Shown here: piece after piece, positions 1-13,500 of the stretch | Numbering within the stretch: the first letter of the stretch is position 1 | Layout of the letters: every line of letters starts with the position of its first letter | Source of the DNA: Rostratula benghalensis | Lineage: Eukaryota; Chordata; Aves; Charadriiformes; Rostratulidae | NCBI GenBank assembly: GCA_013399305.1 | Contig: VXAI01000189.1 | Coordinates: forward strand, 1,516,173 to 1,580,172 | Direction: 5' to 3' | Length of the DNA: 64,000 bases | Program-made: the position numbers and the translations under genes | The notes under the pieces: generated by a model | Told to the model about the DNA's origin: nothing | The model's database searches: none | What the model saw: the letters and a program-made list of their open reading frames with translations, nothing else

Positions 1-3000
1 CCCCCCCCCAGTAGCAGTATCTTTTGCAATACCGTGCACCGGGCTGCGATGAGCAAGAAGGGGTGTTTAGAACATTTCTGGTTTCGCTACCCCTCCTCTG
101 TTGCCATGGAAACCGGACTGTAGCATCAGCCCTTTGTCCCGCTCCTGCAGCAGCCTGGCCCGATGCTGAGCTTCACCGATGGGAAGGACCGGTCACTTGG
201 TTTTTTGGATAATTTACGTGGAAATCGGGGTAATAGCGCTTGGGATTGTTTTGGGTTTTTTGCTGGTGACACTGGGGGGGTGTGTACAGCACTGCTTGTG
301 CACACACACACACACCTTCTACACAAACACTGACTCAGCTGTGAGGATAATTTTACAGATATGGCCAGGCAATGATAGACATTGATATGTAGAATTAGAT
401 GTTATCACAAACATACCACGGCATTGGGCAGGACGCAGGAGCAGCTTTTCATTGCATTTCCAGTCACCCATCACAGGAGGCACCGTGTCTTCCCTTGTTT
501 AGCACAGCACTAGCAGCTCTTACCACCAAAAAACCATAAAAACCTGTAATACATATAATAAATAATGATCATAATAATCCCGCCATGCTCCATTGACTGT
601 GGTAGATCAAATTATCCCAGCAGAGGGGTTTGTCGCAGTTGTTTGCGAGTGTTGCACAGCTCCCCGCTGCCCACTTCCCACACTCATATATACTCTTACT
701 CAGTATTTATCACGAGAAAACAAACGTGCTCCTCACCTCTCTTCACTTCCACTTCTGTGAATGCCTCCTCAGACAGGCTTGCAGCCATGGTCACTGGTTC
801 TGCTGGTTTTGTGGTCCCTACACACCAGTTTCATGTTAGCCTGGCTTTATGGGTTTTAGGGGAGTTACTGTGGACTTATCACAGCAGAAAACGAGATAGG
901 CATTAAGGAAGAAGAGGAAAAGCAAGGAACCCCAGATTCTGGATCATTCATAACAACAAAAGGGGGCTTTACTAGTGCCTGGCAGTGCAGAGGAGGGCAA
1001 GCACCTGCCCACCAGTGACTTCGAGCAAGGTGAGATGCTTGAGCTCATACCATCAGTCCCTTGCAAACAGAATCAGGATGGGAGGATGGGCAAGATGTTT
1101 ATTTTCTTTTTAAAGAGAAAAACATTGTACTTTTTAAAAAATAAAATTAAAGTTTGGCAGATCCAGGAGAAACAAGTCAATGTGCTTTTTTTTTTTTTTT
1201 CTTTGCATTGCTATAAATTGAACAGACATTGTAGGTGTGAAAAAAATGTATTGTTGTCACAGCATGTATGAAGACTGAGGTACTCACCAACATGCCAGGT
1301 ACAGAAGTACCCAAGTGCTCTTCAGCCCAGCCTTCATCCTGGCAAAGGCCTGCAATCCCTCTTTTTCCCTCTTCTCTCTTTTTTTTCAAATCAAGGTCAG
1401 TGGTCCAGCACTCATGTATTCCTACACCAGAATAAAATGCAGGGAACTGGAGCACCACGTAAACCCCTGTTTATGTTCCCTGATAGGATAAACAGGGAAA
1501 AGTACTAGTGATTAAGAAAAATCACAACGGAATCTTTTAAAAAGCCTGCCTTCTCTTTTAAGCTGTTTAAAATTTTGAGCATGAGTCTCAGCCACCCCTG
1601 TTGTCTCACGTTGCCTAGGCAGAAGCTTTGCTGCTCTGGCTTGTCACACCTGGTGCTGTGGGTTGTGTCACACCACGTTACCAGTGCCATCTAGCATGGG
1701 CAGGTTGGCACAAGAGCACTGTGTGCAGGCATCAGCTGTGGCCTCACACAAAAAGTATATTAATACAATGCACCGTGATAGCAAAGTCTTGGGGAGGAGG
1801 TCAGAAATTTTTCTTTTTTGTCAGTGAATGCCATGCAAAATTTTGGAGGCCTCAAAACTGGCCAAATCCCCACTGCTTCGGGGAGCAAGTTCTACTCAGT
1901 TAAGGATTGCAGAGTTCTTTGGACTATGCTTTTTGCAGGGCTCATCTGGCAGCCTTGAACTTAAAGTTTAATTTAAGGAGTCTCGAATTTCAGTTTAAAA
2001 CATACAGCTGGTCTGGACGGCAGATTAACTTACATCTCAAAGCAAGGGAGGACGAGATAGTGGGGGAATGGTTTGAAGATTTACATTGCCCATGAAGCCA
2101 AACGCAAGGCTCATTTCCCCATCTTGGGGTCCACAAGAGAAGGGCGAGGGGCAAAGAGAGATGAGTCAAGAGGTGGGGCTGAGGGGAAGGGTTTGCCCTG
2201 GGCAGTTTGGGGGAACGGTCTGTTTGTGTGCTAGTGGCACACTTACACGAGCACAGGGGCACATCTGAGCAGCCACAGTCTCACATTGATGGGCTTCAAC
2301 CCACGGCTGGCCCTTCCAGCCCCAGACTTGCCCACACCACTCTCTCAGGTGCTGTAAGGGGCAAGGTTGTCTGCGGGGCAAGGCATGGGGGTATGGAGAA
2401 GGTACAGTAGCTTTAAATCTTTCCCCAAGTAAATCTGCCCCCCGAACAATAAAAACACAGTGGACTGATGTAATCACTTGCTTCATTATTGAATAGAAAT
2501 GAAAAAGGTGATAAAGTTGGGGGGGTGGTGGGGGCACTGGGGGAAGAAAATGTCTTGTTTACCTGAGGGTCTGGGTGTCAGCAAGCCTCAAAAATGCTAA
2601 AACACTTTCCTCTGTAGGCATAGGGTTTGCAAATGAAGATGGTGCTGCAGAGAAACATTAAGGATCTCTGCACAGAGAGGCAGGTGATGGCAGAGCAAGG
2701 AGCACAACTGAAGTCTCCTGCCTCCTGTGGCTGATTCCCTGACTATTTGCACCCCAGGCCTCCACCAATTTATTTTTTTTATGCAAATCTTTTTTTCATT
2801 GTATTCTCCCTCCCCTGCTGTGCTCTTTTCATCATTGTCCTGATATTTGTCTTTCACATATTTTGTACCAAATATTTTTCAGCCCTTCCCTCCACTGCTT
2901 ATTCTCACAGCCTCCTCTGAGCAGGAGCAGGACCCAGACATGAGACTGAAGCTTTTGAAGCAGGTGGTGGCACCATGAGAGGCATAGGTCAGGGCTTTAA

Positions 3001-6000
3001 TGGCCAGCTGGGACACAACCTGACACCCAGGTTTGGACATGAGTTTTTCATTGCTGGATTAGCCCCTAGATCACCTGGTCTTCTGGGTGTAAGGGCTTTG
3101 CTTGTCTGCCTCCAGACTAGGTGGGTATTTTTCTGTTTCAGGTATATAGATTTTAGCCTTGGCCACCTGAAGTCACATCTGAAATACCAGGAACCACAGC
3201 AAAGCCCTGTCCTGCTGGCTGCTGTAGACTACTCTTTTGCTAGCAACATTGTGTTGGACCACAGATACCCAGCACCATTCATGTGATGGTGGGGAACGGT
3301 ATGGGAACAGCCCTGATCCCCAGAATCATCTCTGTCACCCCTTGCAGATGCCCTGAAACACCCTCAAAGAGAATCTGACCCACCAGCTCTCATTGAGCTG
3401 CCCAGGACCAAAGACAAACCCAGCTGTCAGAGGGTGAACATCCTGGGGGGTTGCCACGCCAGATCCTGACCTTGTGCCATCATCTCCCTCCCCAGCCAGG
3501 CAGGATGGCACACAGCGCTCCGCTGCTCTTCATCCACCACCAACATTAATAAACTCTCACAGATTGTCATTTTATTTCAAGCATTACCCTATAATTTAAA
3601 TAATTTGATTCTTTAAATAATTACATTCAATTACCTTCAGATTTCCATGAAATCAGAAAGCAGTCAGGGTAAGTGAGAAAGGAAATTAAATATCCTGAAA
3701 CAGCCTAAGTGTGTGCAGCCTTACCTGCTATTTGGGCAGAAGATAAGTGAAGCAAGAGCTCATCTGGAGCTCTTCTTTCTGCCACCAGCAAATGCCTGGC
3801 TGCAGGGATGACATTCACCTCCTCAGTCACAGCTGCACAAAAGGCAGCAGGCAGGTCTTTTGAGGCATCTGCTTGCCCTGGTTATGCCCTATATGGCATT
3901 TTTTTCCCCCTGTATCTTTATTAGGCATTTCAGTTTAACAAGATTTTTACCTATAAATCTTTGCAGGTGCTGAATCAATCTCTTGACACCTGCCCTGATC
4001 CTATTCAATCTCCCCATGCTTGTGCAGACACAGTTGGTTAAGGTACGATGGGGTCTGGTTTAAGGGGCTGAATTTAAACAATTACCTTAATTACAAGAGC
4101 AGTATCATCTTTCAAGCATGCGGGTCCCCAGGGAGGACAGCTGCTGAGAAATCATTTAGATGCGTGAGCCTTTTGAAACAGTGGTGAGAGGGGTTGTGAC
4201 TCCAGCCACCACCAGTGCTCCCCACACACCCTGGCTCCTTCCTGCTTGCCCAGCAGAGGAGGCGAGGTGGGACAACAGAGCTTGGGCAAGCAAGAAGTGC
4301 CCAGGCTACCTGGTCCCCACATCACCTGCCAGTTGCCCCCTGCCCAGCCCAGCCCACCCCTGGAGGTCACCTTTCATTCAGGCACTTGCTGAATTTGAAT
4401 AAAGCCATGGAGACTTCCTGGTGTGCGCCAGGAATTTGCTTAGGAAGCTGAGCTGAAAAGTAAGCCTGTGCCTAAGTGTGCTGCAGAAGAAGCAAAGGGA
4501 AACTCCCAAATAAAATCCTGGCAGTGTCCAGGATGGGCAAGGGGTGGGAGGGCAGGTTTCCCAACCCTCACAGCCCCCTTTGCCCCAGGGATGGGGTCCA
4601 GAGTGGCTCTGCCTCCTCCATCCTCTGGCTCAGCAGCCTCTGCAAGGTCACCCCAATTCACTTCTCCCACCCCAATTCACTGCTCACTTGAGGACATGAT
4701 TATTTCCCAAATCACTAAACATCAGGAGCTGCTTTGTAATTTGCTTGGTTCTTTATTACATTTATTGATTTTAAAATATTTTAACGGCTCGTTTATTGCG
4801 GTGTTAAAGAGCTCAGAAAGGCAATAAAGTCACACAGCATCTTTAGTGATAAAAGAAATAGTCTTTTGAGCTGCAGATTCATGCCTTCTCCCTTCCCCTC
4901 TGTGCTTCTTTTAAGCAAAAAACCAAGAGTGAGCGACAGTACCCAAAAGGCAAAATCCTCACACTCCAAGCAGGAAGGTAGAATAAGGTGTAATAAACTG
5001 TAACCAAAGTTCTGGAGCACCTAAGCAGCCTGCTGTGGCTGAGAAACAAAGAACACCTTATTCATTCCCCTTGGTTAAGGTGCTTGACGTACAAGGTCAT
5101 TTTTTACACGTTGGCTTACTCAACTCAAGTGGATCGGCCATGGACTATCTCTGTCTGTCCAGTGTCAACAGTGAGGCTAAACCAGAGATGCTCCTCCAGG
5201 TCCAGCATGAGGAGGTTGTGTCCACACCCGCAGGGGTGTTCCACACTAACTTAGCCTATCTGCAAATATTTCCTCATAAGACTCCCTTGAGACCCAGCAG
5301 TCTGCCAGGGTCCTGTCCCCTGGTGTACCCAACACCTGCAGATGCATGGTGCTGCCCCAGTGCATAACTTTCTGCAGTAGAGATAACTGGGTCTGGGCAG
5401 TAATAAAAAAAAAAAAAAAAAAAATCCAGATGAGGAGTTTTGTTCCTTGGATTATTCTGCTGGTTTTACTGTCATTTCTAGCCCAGGGTGTCCCCAGGCA
5501 CTTAAGCAATTAAACATCCACCGCCTGGCAGCAGCCGGCAGCTCCCATTTCCGCAGCAGAAGCCACCAAACCCTGTTCCTGCACAAGGCACCACCAGATT
5601 TCATTAATCAGCCCCCATTCAGCACAGAGGCAGCAGAGATGCCCATGCTCTGCTTCCCAGCCTCTCAGTCCCTGGTTTACAGAGGCAAAGCCTGACCTGC
5701 TGGGCTTGCTGCCTGGGTCCGATTAGAAGAGAAGCAATGGTGAGCTGCTGTTTGGCAGAGGGGAGTATCAAACAAGACTCTGCTCCCTCCTCCATATCCA
5801 CCACAGGGCGTGCCATGTCCTTGCGCGGGCTTTTCTCACCCTCTCCAGTTTCCCCCTCTCCTCCCTCAGGCTTGGAAAACTGCTCTGGTATTGGGAAAGC
5901 AGATGTTATTCCCACCCCAAAAAGTAAGGCACTCCCGAGAGAATGTTAGCACAGAAATCCTGGAGGAAACAGTACTGAAGATCCTAGGCAGGGTGGTGCT

Positions 6001-6971
6001 AACAGCTGGTGTGTGTCCCCCACCTGAGAGGGGTGCAAGCCAGGAAAGCCACTCCCAAACAGTGGTTCAGGCCCAAAAATTTGGTTTCTGAACATTAATG
6101 ACTGCAGCCACTCCAAGGCAAGTTGCAGAGAAAGCCTCTCTTCCCCAGACTGAACACTTGCTCACACACCAGAAAGGGAGGGGAGACAAAGTGCAATGAT
6201 GCCATCTTCTGACTCTTGCCACATACAGAGGGCTGCATCTCGGTAGCTAGGATGGGCTCAGCTGCCACCCTCAAGCAAAACTCACCAGAGAGAAAGCCAT
6301 TAAGAGTAACTTCTCACAATAAAATTGTATACAAAAATCCAAGTCCAGTAGATTTGAATTTTTTTCCATATCCAAAAGAGCAGTAAAGATATATGTCTCT
6401 ATATAAGCTATGTTTTCATACTCCTTTCCCTTAATTCAATAGAAAAAAATAAAATCAGTCGCTATCCAAATTCACTGTAAATATCTCTTTTTTTCCTCTT
6501 GGCAAGTACTATTTTTAGTCAATACACATACATAGTCATCTTACAGCATAGCTATTTTTTATATTACATATGCCAGTGTAGTTTATAGATTTTAATTAAC
6601 TGGGGAGTTGGATAGCCATCAGCAGTCAGGAGCTGTGTGTTGTTTGCATACAAACTCAGTTGAGAAACTTCCCCACGCAGCATCTGCTTGTTTGACAGAG
6701 GAGGAGCAGACCCTCTCCAGCAGCCAAACAGTTTAAAGCCTGTTGAACAGTAGCTGTGATCCAAGTGCTCAAATGCTCTTCACTGGGAGAAAGGGGACCT
6801 GGGTGGAAAAGGGTGCTTCAATAATGAGTGTGGATTTAGGAACATAAATGCATAAGTGCATAAATGCACTTCCCAAAAATACAAGGTTAAGCATATGGGA
6901 AAGACACCCCTCCTCTGCCAGTGTATCAAAATGCCACATCCAACACTGGTAATAGAGGCCAGATTCTGCCC
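1..6971. other. Intergenic region, no gene supported
   Basis: Read on both strands. There are many short frames, none longer than about 120 codons, and none with exon borders plus a recognisable peptide. Locally GC-richer patches (about 4200-4700, 5200-5900) have no clear CpG island. By human synteny (memory) SCML4 would be the next gene to the left on this strand, and part of this stretch could be its upstream region or an intron; I found none of its exons. Confidence 0.6.
301..314. repeat. (CA)7 microsatellite
   Basis: Seven CA units in the intergenic left end of the window. Confidence 0.9.
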
Positions 6972-7690
6972 AGAATCACAGAACAATATGGAGTTGGAAG
7001 GGACCTCTGGAGATCATCTAGTCCAACCCCCCCGCCAAACCCTAGAGCAGGTTGCACAACTTGTCCAGGCAGGTTTTGAATGTCTCCAGAGATGGAGACT
7101 CTACCACCTCTCTGGGCAGCCTGCTCCAGTGCTCTAGCACCCTCAAAGTGAAGAACTTCCTCCTCATGTTTAAATGGAACTTCTTATGTACAAGCTTGTA
7201 CCCATTTCTTCTTGTCCCCTCTGTGGGCACCACTGAAAAAACACTGGCCCCTTCCACCTGGCACCCACCCTTGAAGTATTTCTAGGTGTTGACCAGATTC
7301 CCCTTCAGCCTTCTCTTCTCCAGACTGAAAAGGCCCAAGTCCTTCAGCCTTTCCTCATAAGACATGCGTTCCAGTCCCCCCACTTCTCCAGCAGTTCCCT
7401 GTCCTTCCTGAACTGAGGGGCCCAGAACTGGACACAGTACTTCAGATGGGGCCTCACCAGGGCAAAGGGGCAGGATAATTCCCCTCTACCTCCTGGTCAC
7501 ACTCTTCCTGATGTACCCAGGATGCCATTGGCCTTCTTGGCCACAAGGGCACATTGCTGGCTCGTGGTCATCCTGTTATCCACCAGGACCCCCAGGTGTT
7601 TTTCCTCAGAGCTGCTCTCCAGCGGGTCAGTCCCCAACCTGTACTGGTGCAGGTGTGCCCAGGGCACACTATGCATAACCCCAAGATGGA
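6972..7690 (-). mobile_element. CR1 LINE, 5'-truncated
   Basis: The low-coordinate end has AGAATCACAGAA and GAGTTGGAAGGGACCTCTGG followed by ATCATCTAGTCCAACC, the reverse complement of the CR1 3' end. Further right come decayed remnants of the reverse-transcriptase ORF end (minus-strand LEHWSRLPREVVESPSLETF at about 7075-7140) and the internal CR1 segment with ACCAGTACAGGTTGGGGACT on the minus strand (about 7625-7645). Several stops break the frame, so it is inactive. The right edge is approximate. Confidence 0.93.
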
Positions 7691-10600
7691 GCCAATATAT
7701 GGATCCATCACCATGAACACACCAGAGGTCAGTGGTGGCCGCAAGAGACATGGGGACCCCCCATACCCATGAGCAGAGCCAGGGAGCCAGTCCTGCCACC
7801 AGAGCGAAATGCAGCTGAGCAGCCACTCAGGTGGCTGTGGCACTTACACTCTCACGTGCCTTGCTCAAAAAACTGACACCAGCTACATCTTTTGGCCACA
7901 CACCACACTTCTTCAAAACAACAACAAAAAAATACTACCAGAGATCAGAAATATATCAAAGTTTCATCATTCATTCAGCTCCTGAGGATGATCTGTAGCA
8001 GTGGAGGAAGTACTTTAGTATAATTTATCCCCAAATTACCCCAAAGTCATGTGAAAACCAGAATCCCAGGACAGGCTCTGTTGTCCTCCACCCAAATGTA
8101 ACTCTGCAATGACTTGTCATATCCTGTCACAGGCAAGCAATTAGCTGACCTAGCAAAGGAGGTTTAAACTTTGCAAGTGGCCTTTGCTCTGTGCCAGAGA
8201 TGGGACAAGTTTTCTTTCCAGCTGTGGAATAGCTGCCAACAGAAAAGAAAGAAAAAAAAAACCACCAAAACCCAGAACCAAAACACACTTCCCAGTCTGA
8301 GCTAGCTGATTGCATTTAGCTCACGGTTTTTTTAGCTCTAAACTTTAGGTATCATATCATGGTTATAATAAAACTAATCTAATTTTAGTAGTGGTATCTT
8401 TTAAATAAATGGATTGATTTTAGGCCTTCCCTTATATTGTGCCTCCTCTGTATTTTGACACTTCCATCATCTCTGAGGCTGGCATGATGTGCGTACCAAA
8501 AAGCCTTGCCTGTGTCTAACAAGCTGAATTATCTTATTATTGCCTAGCCTACAACCTCACTTCTACAGAGACCTGGATTACAAAGGCTGGTGTCAGCCTC
8601 CGCGTTGGTGCTGTTGTAATATTTAACACTGAGCACTTACATAAAGATCCAAAGCAGAGTGGTGATTAATTGCTGTCACTCCTGCGAGTCTCCCCGGCCC
8701 ACATGTGACTGAGAGGGCCATGCTTCCCTTTTAAGAGATGCCGGGGTTTGAACAATATCGCTCTATTTTTTGTTTTAATTGGCTTTTAGCAGTGAGCAGG
8801 GAGGATGTGGTGCTGGGCAGGGCTGGCCGGGCAGCTGTCTGGCACTGACACCCTGGTGACATCTCACAGGCACTGCTCCAGGCATCTTCATCCAGCAGCA
8901 TTTTGGAGGAAAAGGTTAGAGACACACCAGGCAGGGCTAGCTTTCACCCTGACTGTTTCTCTTTTTAGCTCTCTGCTTCTGCTGAGCTCATAACAGAGGT
9001 GGTCTCTCTTGCCTCACCACCCAGCCCGCTCTTGCCTTCAGTGCTTGGCTTGTCTCACTGTTTCCCAGGCACTCAATGCAGCACTCTGCAGTGTGCCTGC
9101 CAGAGCCAGATCTGGTGTCACCACAGGAGAGACCACGTCATCTCATGAGGAGCAGCAGCACCCAGGCATCCCCCACCGACACCCTCTTTCCGACAGCAAC
9201 AGACCTTCAGGTGGTGGTGGCCCATTGTCCTGACTTCCACAGCTACCAAGCAAAAATGCCAAAGGCAGAAGTTCTTCACTCGTCCCAAACAGACTGATTC
9301 CCCACGCTGGGACCTGGGGCAGAGGGTCTATGGAGGGGACAAGCAGGTGACGTAGGCCACCTACACCCCACTGCAAGGTCCGGCTCCAGCTGCCCTGCCT
9401 GATCACCTCTGAGTCTTACAAGCTGTGAGATGGGCCAGACATTTTAAAGGCAGTTCTTGCCAAGAAGTGAAGAGCCTATGTATAGAATTCTTCATGGTTT
9501 AAATCACCAGTAAGTTTTAGCATACATGCTATATATTTAAATTTGATTTTGAATGTAAAATATAATGGAACAGCTTTTCAACATCTGAATGAACTATTCA
9601 GCCCTGGTTGCAATGAAGGAGATTTTAAAAAAAAAAAAAGAGGAATCAAATACACCTAACAAATCTACATCAAGAGGGAACCATAAAAAAATACAACCAA
9701 GATAAAACCTTATGTGAGGAAGTTAACTGCAAAGAGTAAATCCTCATAGCTTTGGGAAGAAGTACCTGTAGGCAGCAGGGCCTTCTGCCACGTGAGGTTT
9801 AAGAGAAGCAGCTAATGACATAAATGAGGTTGCTCAAATTGTCTCATGATGGGAAGCTGCCTCCAGCGTGCCGTACTCGGGACCAAGGGAGCAACAGGGA
9901 CTCCTGCACCTGACTTGATTTGGAGGGACCTGCAGAGCTGGGTGGCTCAGACAGACCAAATGGTGCGAGATGAAGCAAGAACTATCACATTCCACCTCTT
10001 CATTTCAAGCAACAGAGGTGATCATCACCTGGGTCTCCAAATCTCACCACCCTGTCATGGACAGTGTCTATTTTACAGCCATTATAACCTAATCTCAGCT
10101 AATGTGATTTACACATAGTAATTAATGGAGCTTCAGCTGTAAGGAAATTGGTCATTCAATTTGAGTTTAATTTATTGCACACACATACATCACAAAGCAC
10201 CAAATCCATAGCTGTGATCAGGCCATGGAGAAAGGGTTGTGTGCTGGGAAGGAAAAAATAAAACACCAAATAAACAACGTGGCCATCCACACCCCCTGCT
10301 CCTGAAGGGTCTCCTTGATGGGAGAACAGCAGGCAAACCCAGGCATCTCAGTCTGGATGCTTGGAGGTACGAAGGCAAAGCCCTGCTGTGACTGTTATCC
10401 TGTTTCTCAGCTGTGGGAAACACCAGAGCAGTGTACTGAGCACAGGTTGAGTGTGGCCTCAAGCTGATCTCTGCGTACACTTTGGGGGGGTATCCATCAG
10501 AGAGAGCAGTCTGGGTTGATGGGATATAATGGCACAGGGTATGATGGTACAGGCTGGAACAGTATGTTATAGAAAGGCTACAAAAGATGCTGTATCTGTG

Positions 10601-13158
10601 GCGCACACGTGAACAACTCTAGCAGTGGAAAACCATTCCTAAAAACTAGGGCAGCCTTTCTCAACAAGGCCAGCATTTCATTTTCAGACCCCTGAAGTTA
10701 AAGGTGGCCTCACACCAGCCTGGCCTTTAGAGCATCTAGTAACTGAGCCCAAGCAAAGACAAAGGCAACACGTAGGTGATCTTCCCTGCCCCGTGGGGGA
10801 CCAGGAATGCCCTGGCAGCATCAGGGCTCTCCCAGCTCAGGGACAGCCCTGCGGGAGATGAGATGTCCATCTTCTCTAGGATTTCTCCCCTAAATACCTC
10901 CAGCTTTGTGCCATGAAGCATCTAGCTATTTTGCTTGCACAAGAAGGAAAGCACTCACATCTTATTTTAAAGTAAAGGTGGACGAATTAAAAACAATTGC
11001 TCGAGGTGGTCCGTGCAGCCTCCTTTGTGCTATTAAATTCCACACCTGCGATGTAACGGTAACGCATTCTCTACGTAATTATTTGAGCATACACGTGGAA
11101 GGCTTGCATTACACACAGTGAAAGGTTGAAAATGCTTCCTGGTTCAGCACACAGTAGAAATGCAATTCGAAGCACATGTATGTAATTTGGCTTAAAAACA
11201 TTATCATTAGCTTTACAATTTTGGCAGAAAGTTATTTCTACACTGAAGAGTGTCCGTGTGGGCTCAAATTCCATCTTAAAGGAAAACTTTGACATGAAAG
11301 AAATGAAGCGTAAGCCACAAACGTCACCCAGGTGTACAGTGTGTGCAAATCTGGTGTCCCATCTACAGTCAGATTCTGAACACAAGTCACCCAAAGTTCT
11401 CTTTGCCAGCAGTTCCCCCGTTTGCTAAAGCCCCAATGGAGGACAGCCAACATTGCTTACCTTGCCGAAGAGAAACGAGTTCAAGTACGCATTCAGCCTC
11501 TAACCCAGCACCCGGGTGCTCTGCCGAGTCCTGGACAAACCCTTAAGAAGAAAGAGAGTCATTGCCCTGCAAAGATGATACTGCCAGGGGCATCTTTCAA
11601 TGTGTGTCTGCAGGGAACGGAAAACTCCAGTGAGAGGGCACGCTGCAGACAGGGGCTGCTGCCCACAGGGCACCCCAGGTACCCCATAAATCAGCTCTTG
11701 GAGGCATGGGCACCCTCAAGGGTAGAACCACCTAACACACCTGCCTTTGCAGAGCTTAAATTACAGCTGCACTGGAGATACCTTCATGATGTCCACCTTA
11801 CATAAACACGTTTCCACAAAGCGACACTCAAGGTTCAAAATGGACTCATTAACACCCCAATCCCTGCTACAAAAGGAAGCTCTGTCTTTCTTTCTCTACT
11901 AGGTTTTAGTTTTTAAATAATAATAACAACAATTTAAATTACTCCAATCTTAAAGCAAGTTTTCTTCAGCAGCTTTTAAGTGTAGAGTCAGCAAGGTGTT
12001 TGGGGGAAAAACCCCCACAGATAAACAGATATAAAAATAGCGGGAATGCACATTTAACAACAGAGTTTGTTTAAAAGAAATAGAGAAAAGAAACCTCTGC
12101 CTATGCCTTCCTCCTCTGAAATGTGGAAAAACAAAAACCAAACCTACAGCTCAAAACATGCTAGGTCTCCCCTGGAAGATCCCTAAGGTTTCCTAAGAAA
12201 TACCATGCCCCTGCCTCCCCCTGCTGGAGTCCGCCCTGGAACTACATCCCGGCTCTGGGAAAAGCACCTTCTCTTCCTCTGCTGCTGAAGGGCTTTCCCT
12301 ACTCACAGGACGTTTACATTTCAGAGATGGCTTGTCTTTTTTTTTTTTTTTTTTTTCCCCCACAAATATAGCTTTCTAGTCATCCAGCATTAGACTCGAA
12401 AAAAAGTGAAGTTTCCTTTAATATTAATTAAAGCAGGGCGGAAGTGTCTGAAAAAAAAAAACAAAACCAAAAAAACCAAAAACACAAACCCCACTTTCCT
12501 AATTTGTTCCTTTTACCCACAAATATCTACTTCAATTTCACCCCATGTTTTAACAAGCAGTGCTCATCTGCCCTAAATCATGGTACTACCATCTACTAAT
12601 TGGCTGGGCCAGGAGGAGCAAGGCCAGTTGCGCCGCACATCACCCTCCTGCCTATACTAGCCAAGTCCCAAATTTTTTTGCCCTTGGAAGTGGCTTCTGC
12701 CATCCCTGAAGGTGTTTGCCACATCTCTGGGTGGACAGTCCAGCTATAAATAAATAAAATAAATAAATAATTGAAAAAAAATTTTAAAAAAAGTGTGACA
12801 GCAGAAGGGCAAAAATAAAGTCACATAGAAATGATAATAGATGCTTCTAAATTATGCTTGGGCTATGAATGCACAGGGGGTGCAGGAGTAAAGCAGACTT
12901 CCCTGGCTTTTTTTACTCTTCGGTTACCACTCCAGAATTTCAGAAAAGTAAGGTGTACAATCAGCTGAATTAATTTCTAAACCCCATCAAAAAAAGCAAG
13001 ACAAGCACAACAGTGAACCCAAAACTTTGCTTCTTCCTTTAAAGGTTTACCCATCCTGGCAACTATGACTCGAGAGAATGACAATGACAATTTGAATTGT
13101 TCTGAAAAAAAAAAAAATATAATTAATGGTGACACCACACAACAGACCAATCAACAGT
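7691..13158. other. Intergenic region, no gene supported
   Basis: Mixed unique-looking DNA with A/T homopolymers (about 12340-12357, 12450-12480) and an AAAT-type simple patch (about 12748-12795). The frames at 10190-10606 and 11422-11805 lack splice signals or any recognisable domain, and I treat them as chance. Confidence 0.6.
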
Positions 13159-13500
13159 TCAATGATCCAGTAATGCTCCTAAGTGTCGCACATCTGCAGT
13201 GGGTGGTTTTAATTGCGTGTAGCTCTTAAACACCTCCTCAGCGCCTCGGAAGGTGTTGTAAAATGGTGGTGCACAACCATACAGCTGGCATTTTGAGGAG
13301 AAGCAGCACCAGCACACCTTCTTCACATTAGGCAGAGTTCCAATACCACCGCATTTCCTTTTCCTCGCAACTTCTATGAAGTTACCTTGACTTTGCAGGA
13401 GACCCACGTTTGAAGAAGTATTAGATTTTGCCTTTGTTAGCTCAACAGAATTATCCTTGGTTTGCAGACTTTCAGTGTAATCCCAGCTGTCAGCTTCGAT
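13159..13500 (-). CDS. Unrecognised open terminal-exon-like segment
   Basis: A 114-codon frame (113 residues plus TGA) open from a plausible acceptor (ACTATTTTCTTCTTAAAG) to the stop; upstream, an in-frame TGA lies within the preceding pyrimidine tract, so the frame cannot start much earlier. The peptide is not low-complexity. It has a Ser/Thr-rich first third, a basic KRKC patch and six Cys within 27 residues (positions 50, 63, 65, 66, 71, 76, including CWCC). I do not recognise the family. Phase 0 matches the end of SEC63 exon 20, so an alternative last exon is formally possible. Alternatives are the terminal exon of a small nested gene, or a chance frame in a long 3' UTR. No ATG start is evident. 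Confidence 0.3.
   Translation of the reverse strand: MEADSWDYTESLQTKDNSVELTKAKSNTSSNVGLLQSQGNFIEVARKRKCGGIGTLPNVKKVCWCCFSSKCQLYGCAPPFYNTFRGAEEVFKSYTQLKPPTADVRHLGALLDH

Noticed and set aside
7042..7257. 71-codon minus-strand frame resembling a protein domain
   Set aside because: It is the decayed end of the CR1 reverse-transcriptase frame, not a host gene.
10190..10606. 138-codon minus-strand frame
   Set aside because: Low-conservation-looking peptide with no splice signals, domain or start context; consistent with chance in a GC-richer patch.
11422..11805. 127-codon plus-strand frame
   Set aside because: No recognisable domain and overlapping frames on the other strand; treated as chance.
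1..13158. Search for SCML4 exons expected by synteny
   Set aside because: No segment matched the SAM-domain or AT-hook-like peptides of that family as I recall them, so no SCML4 feature is claimed.
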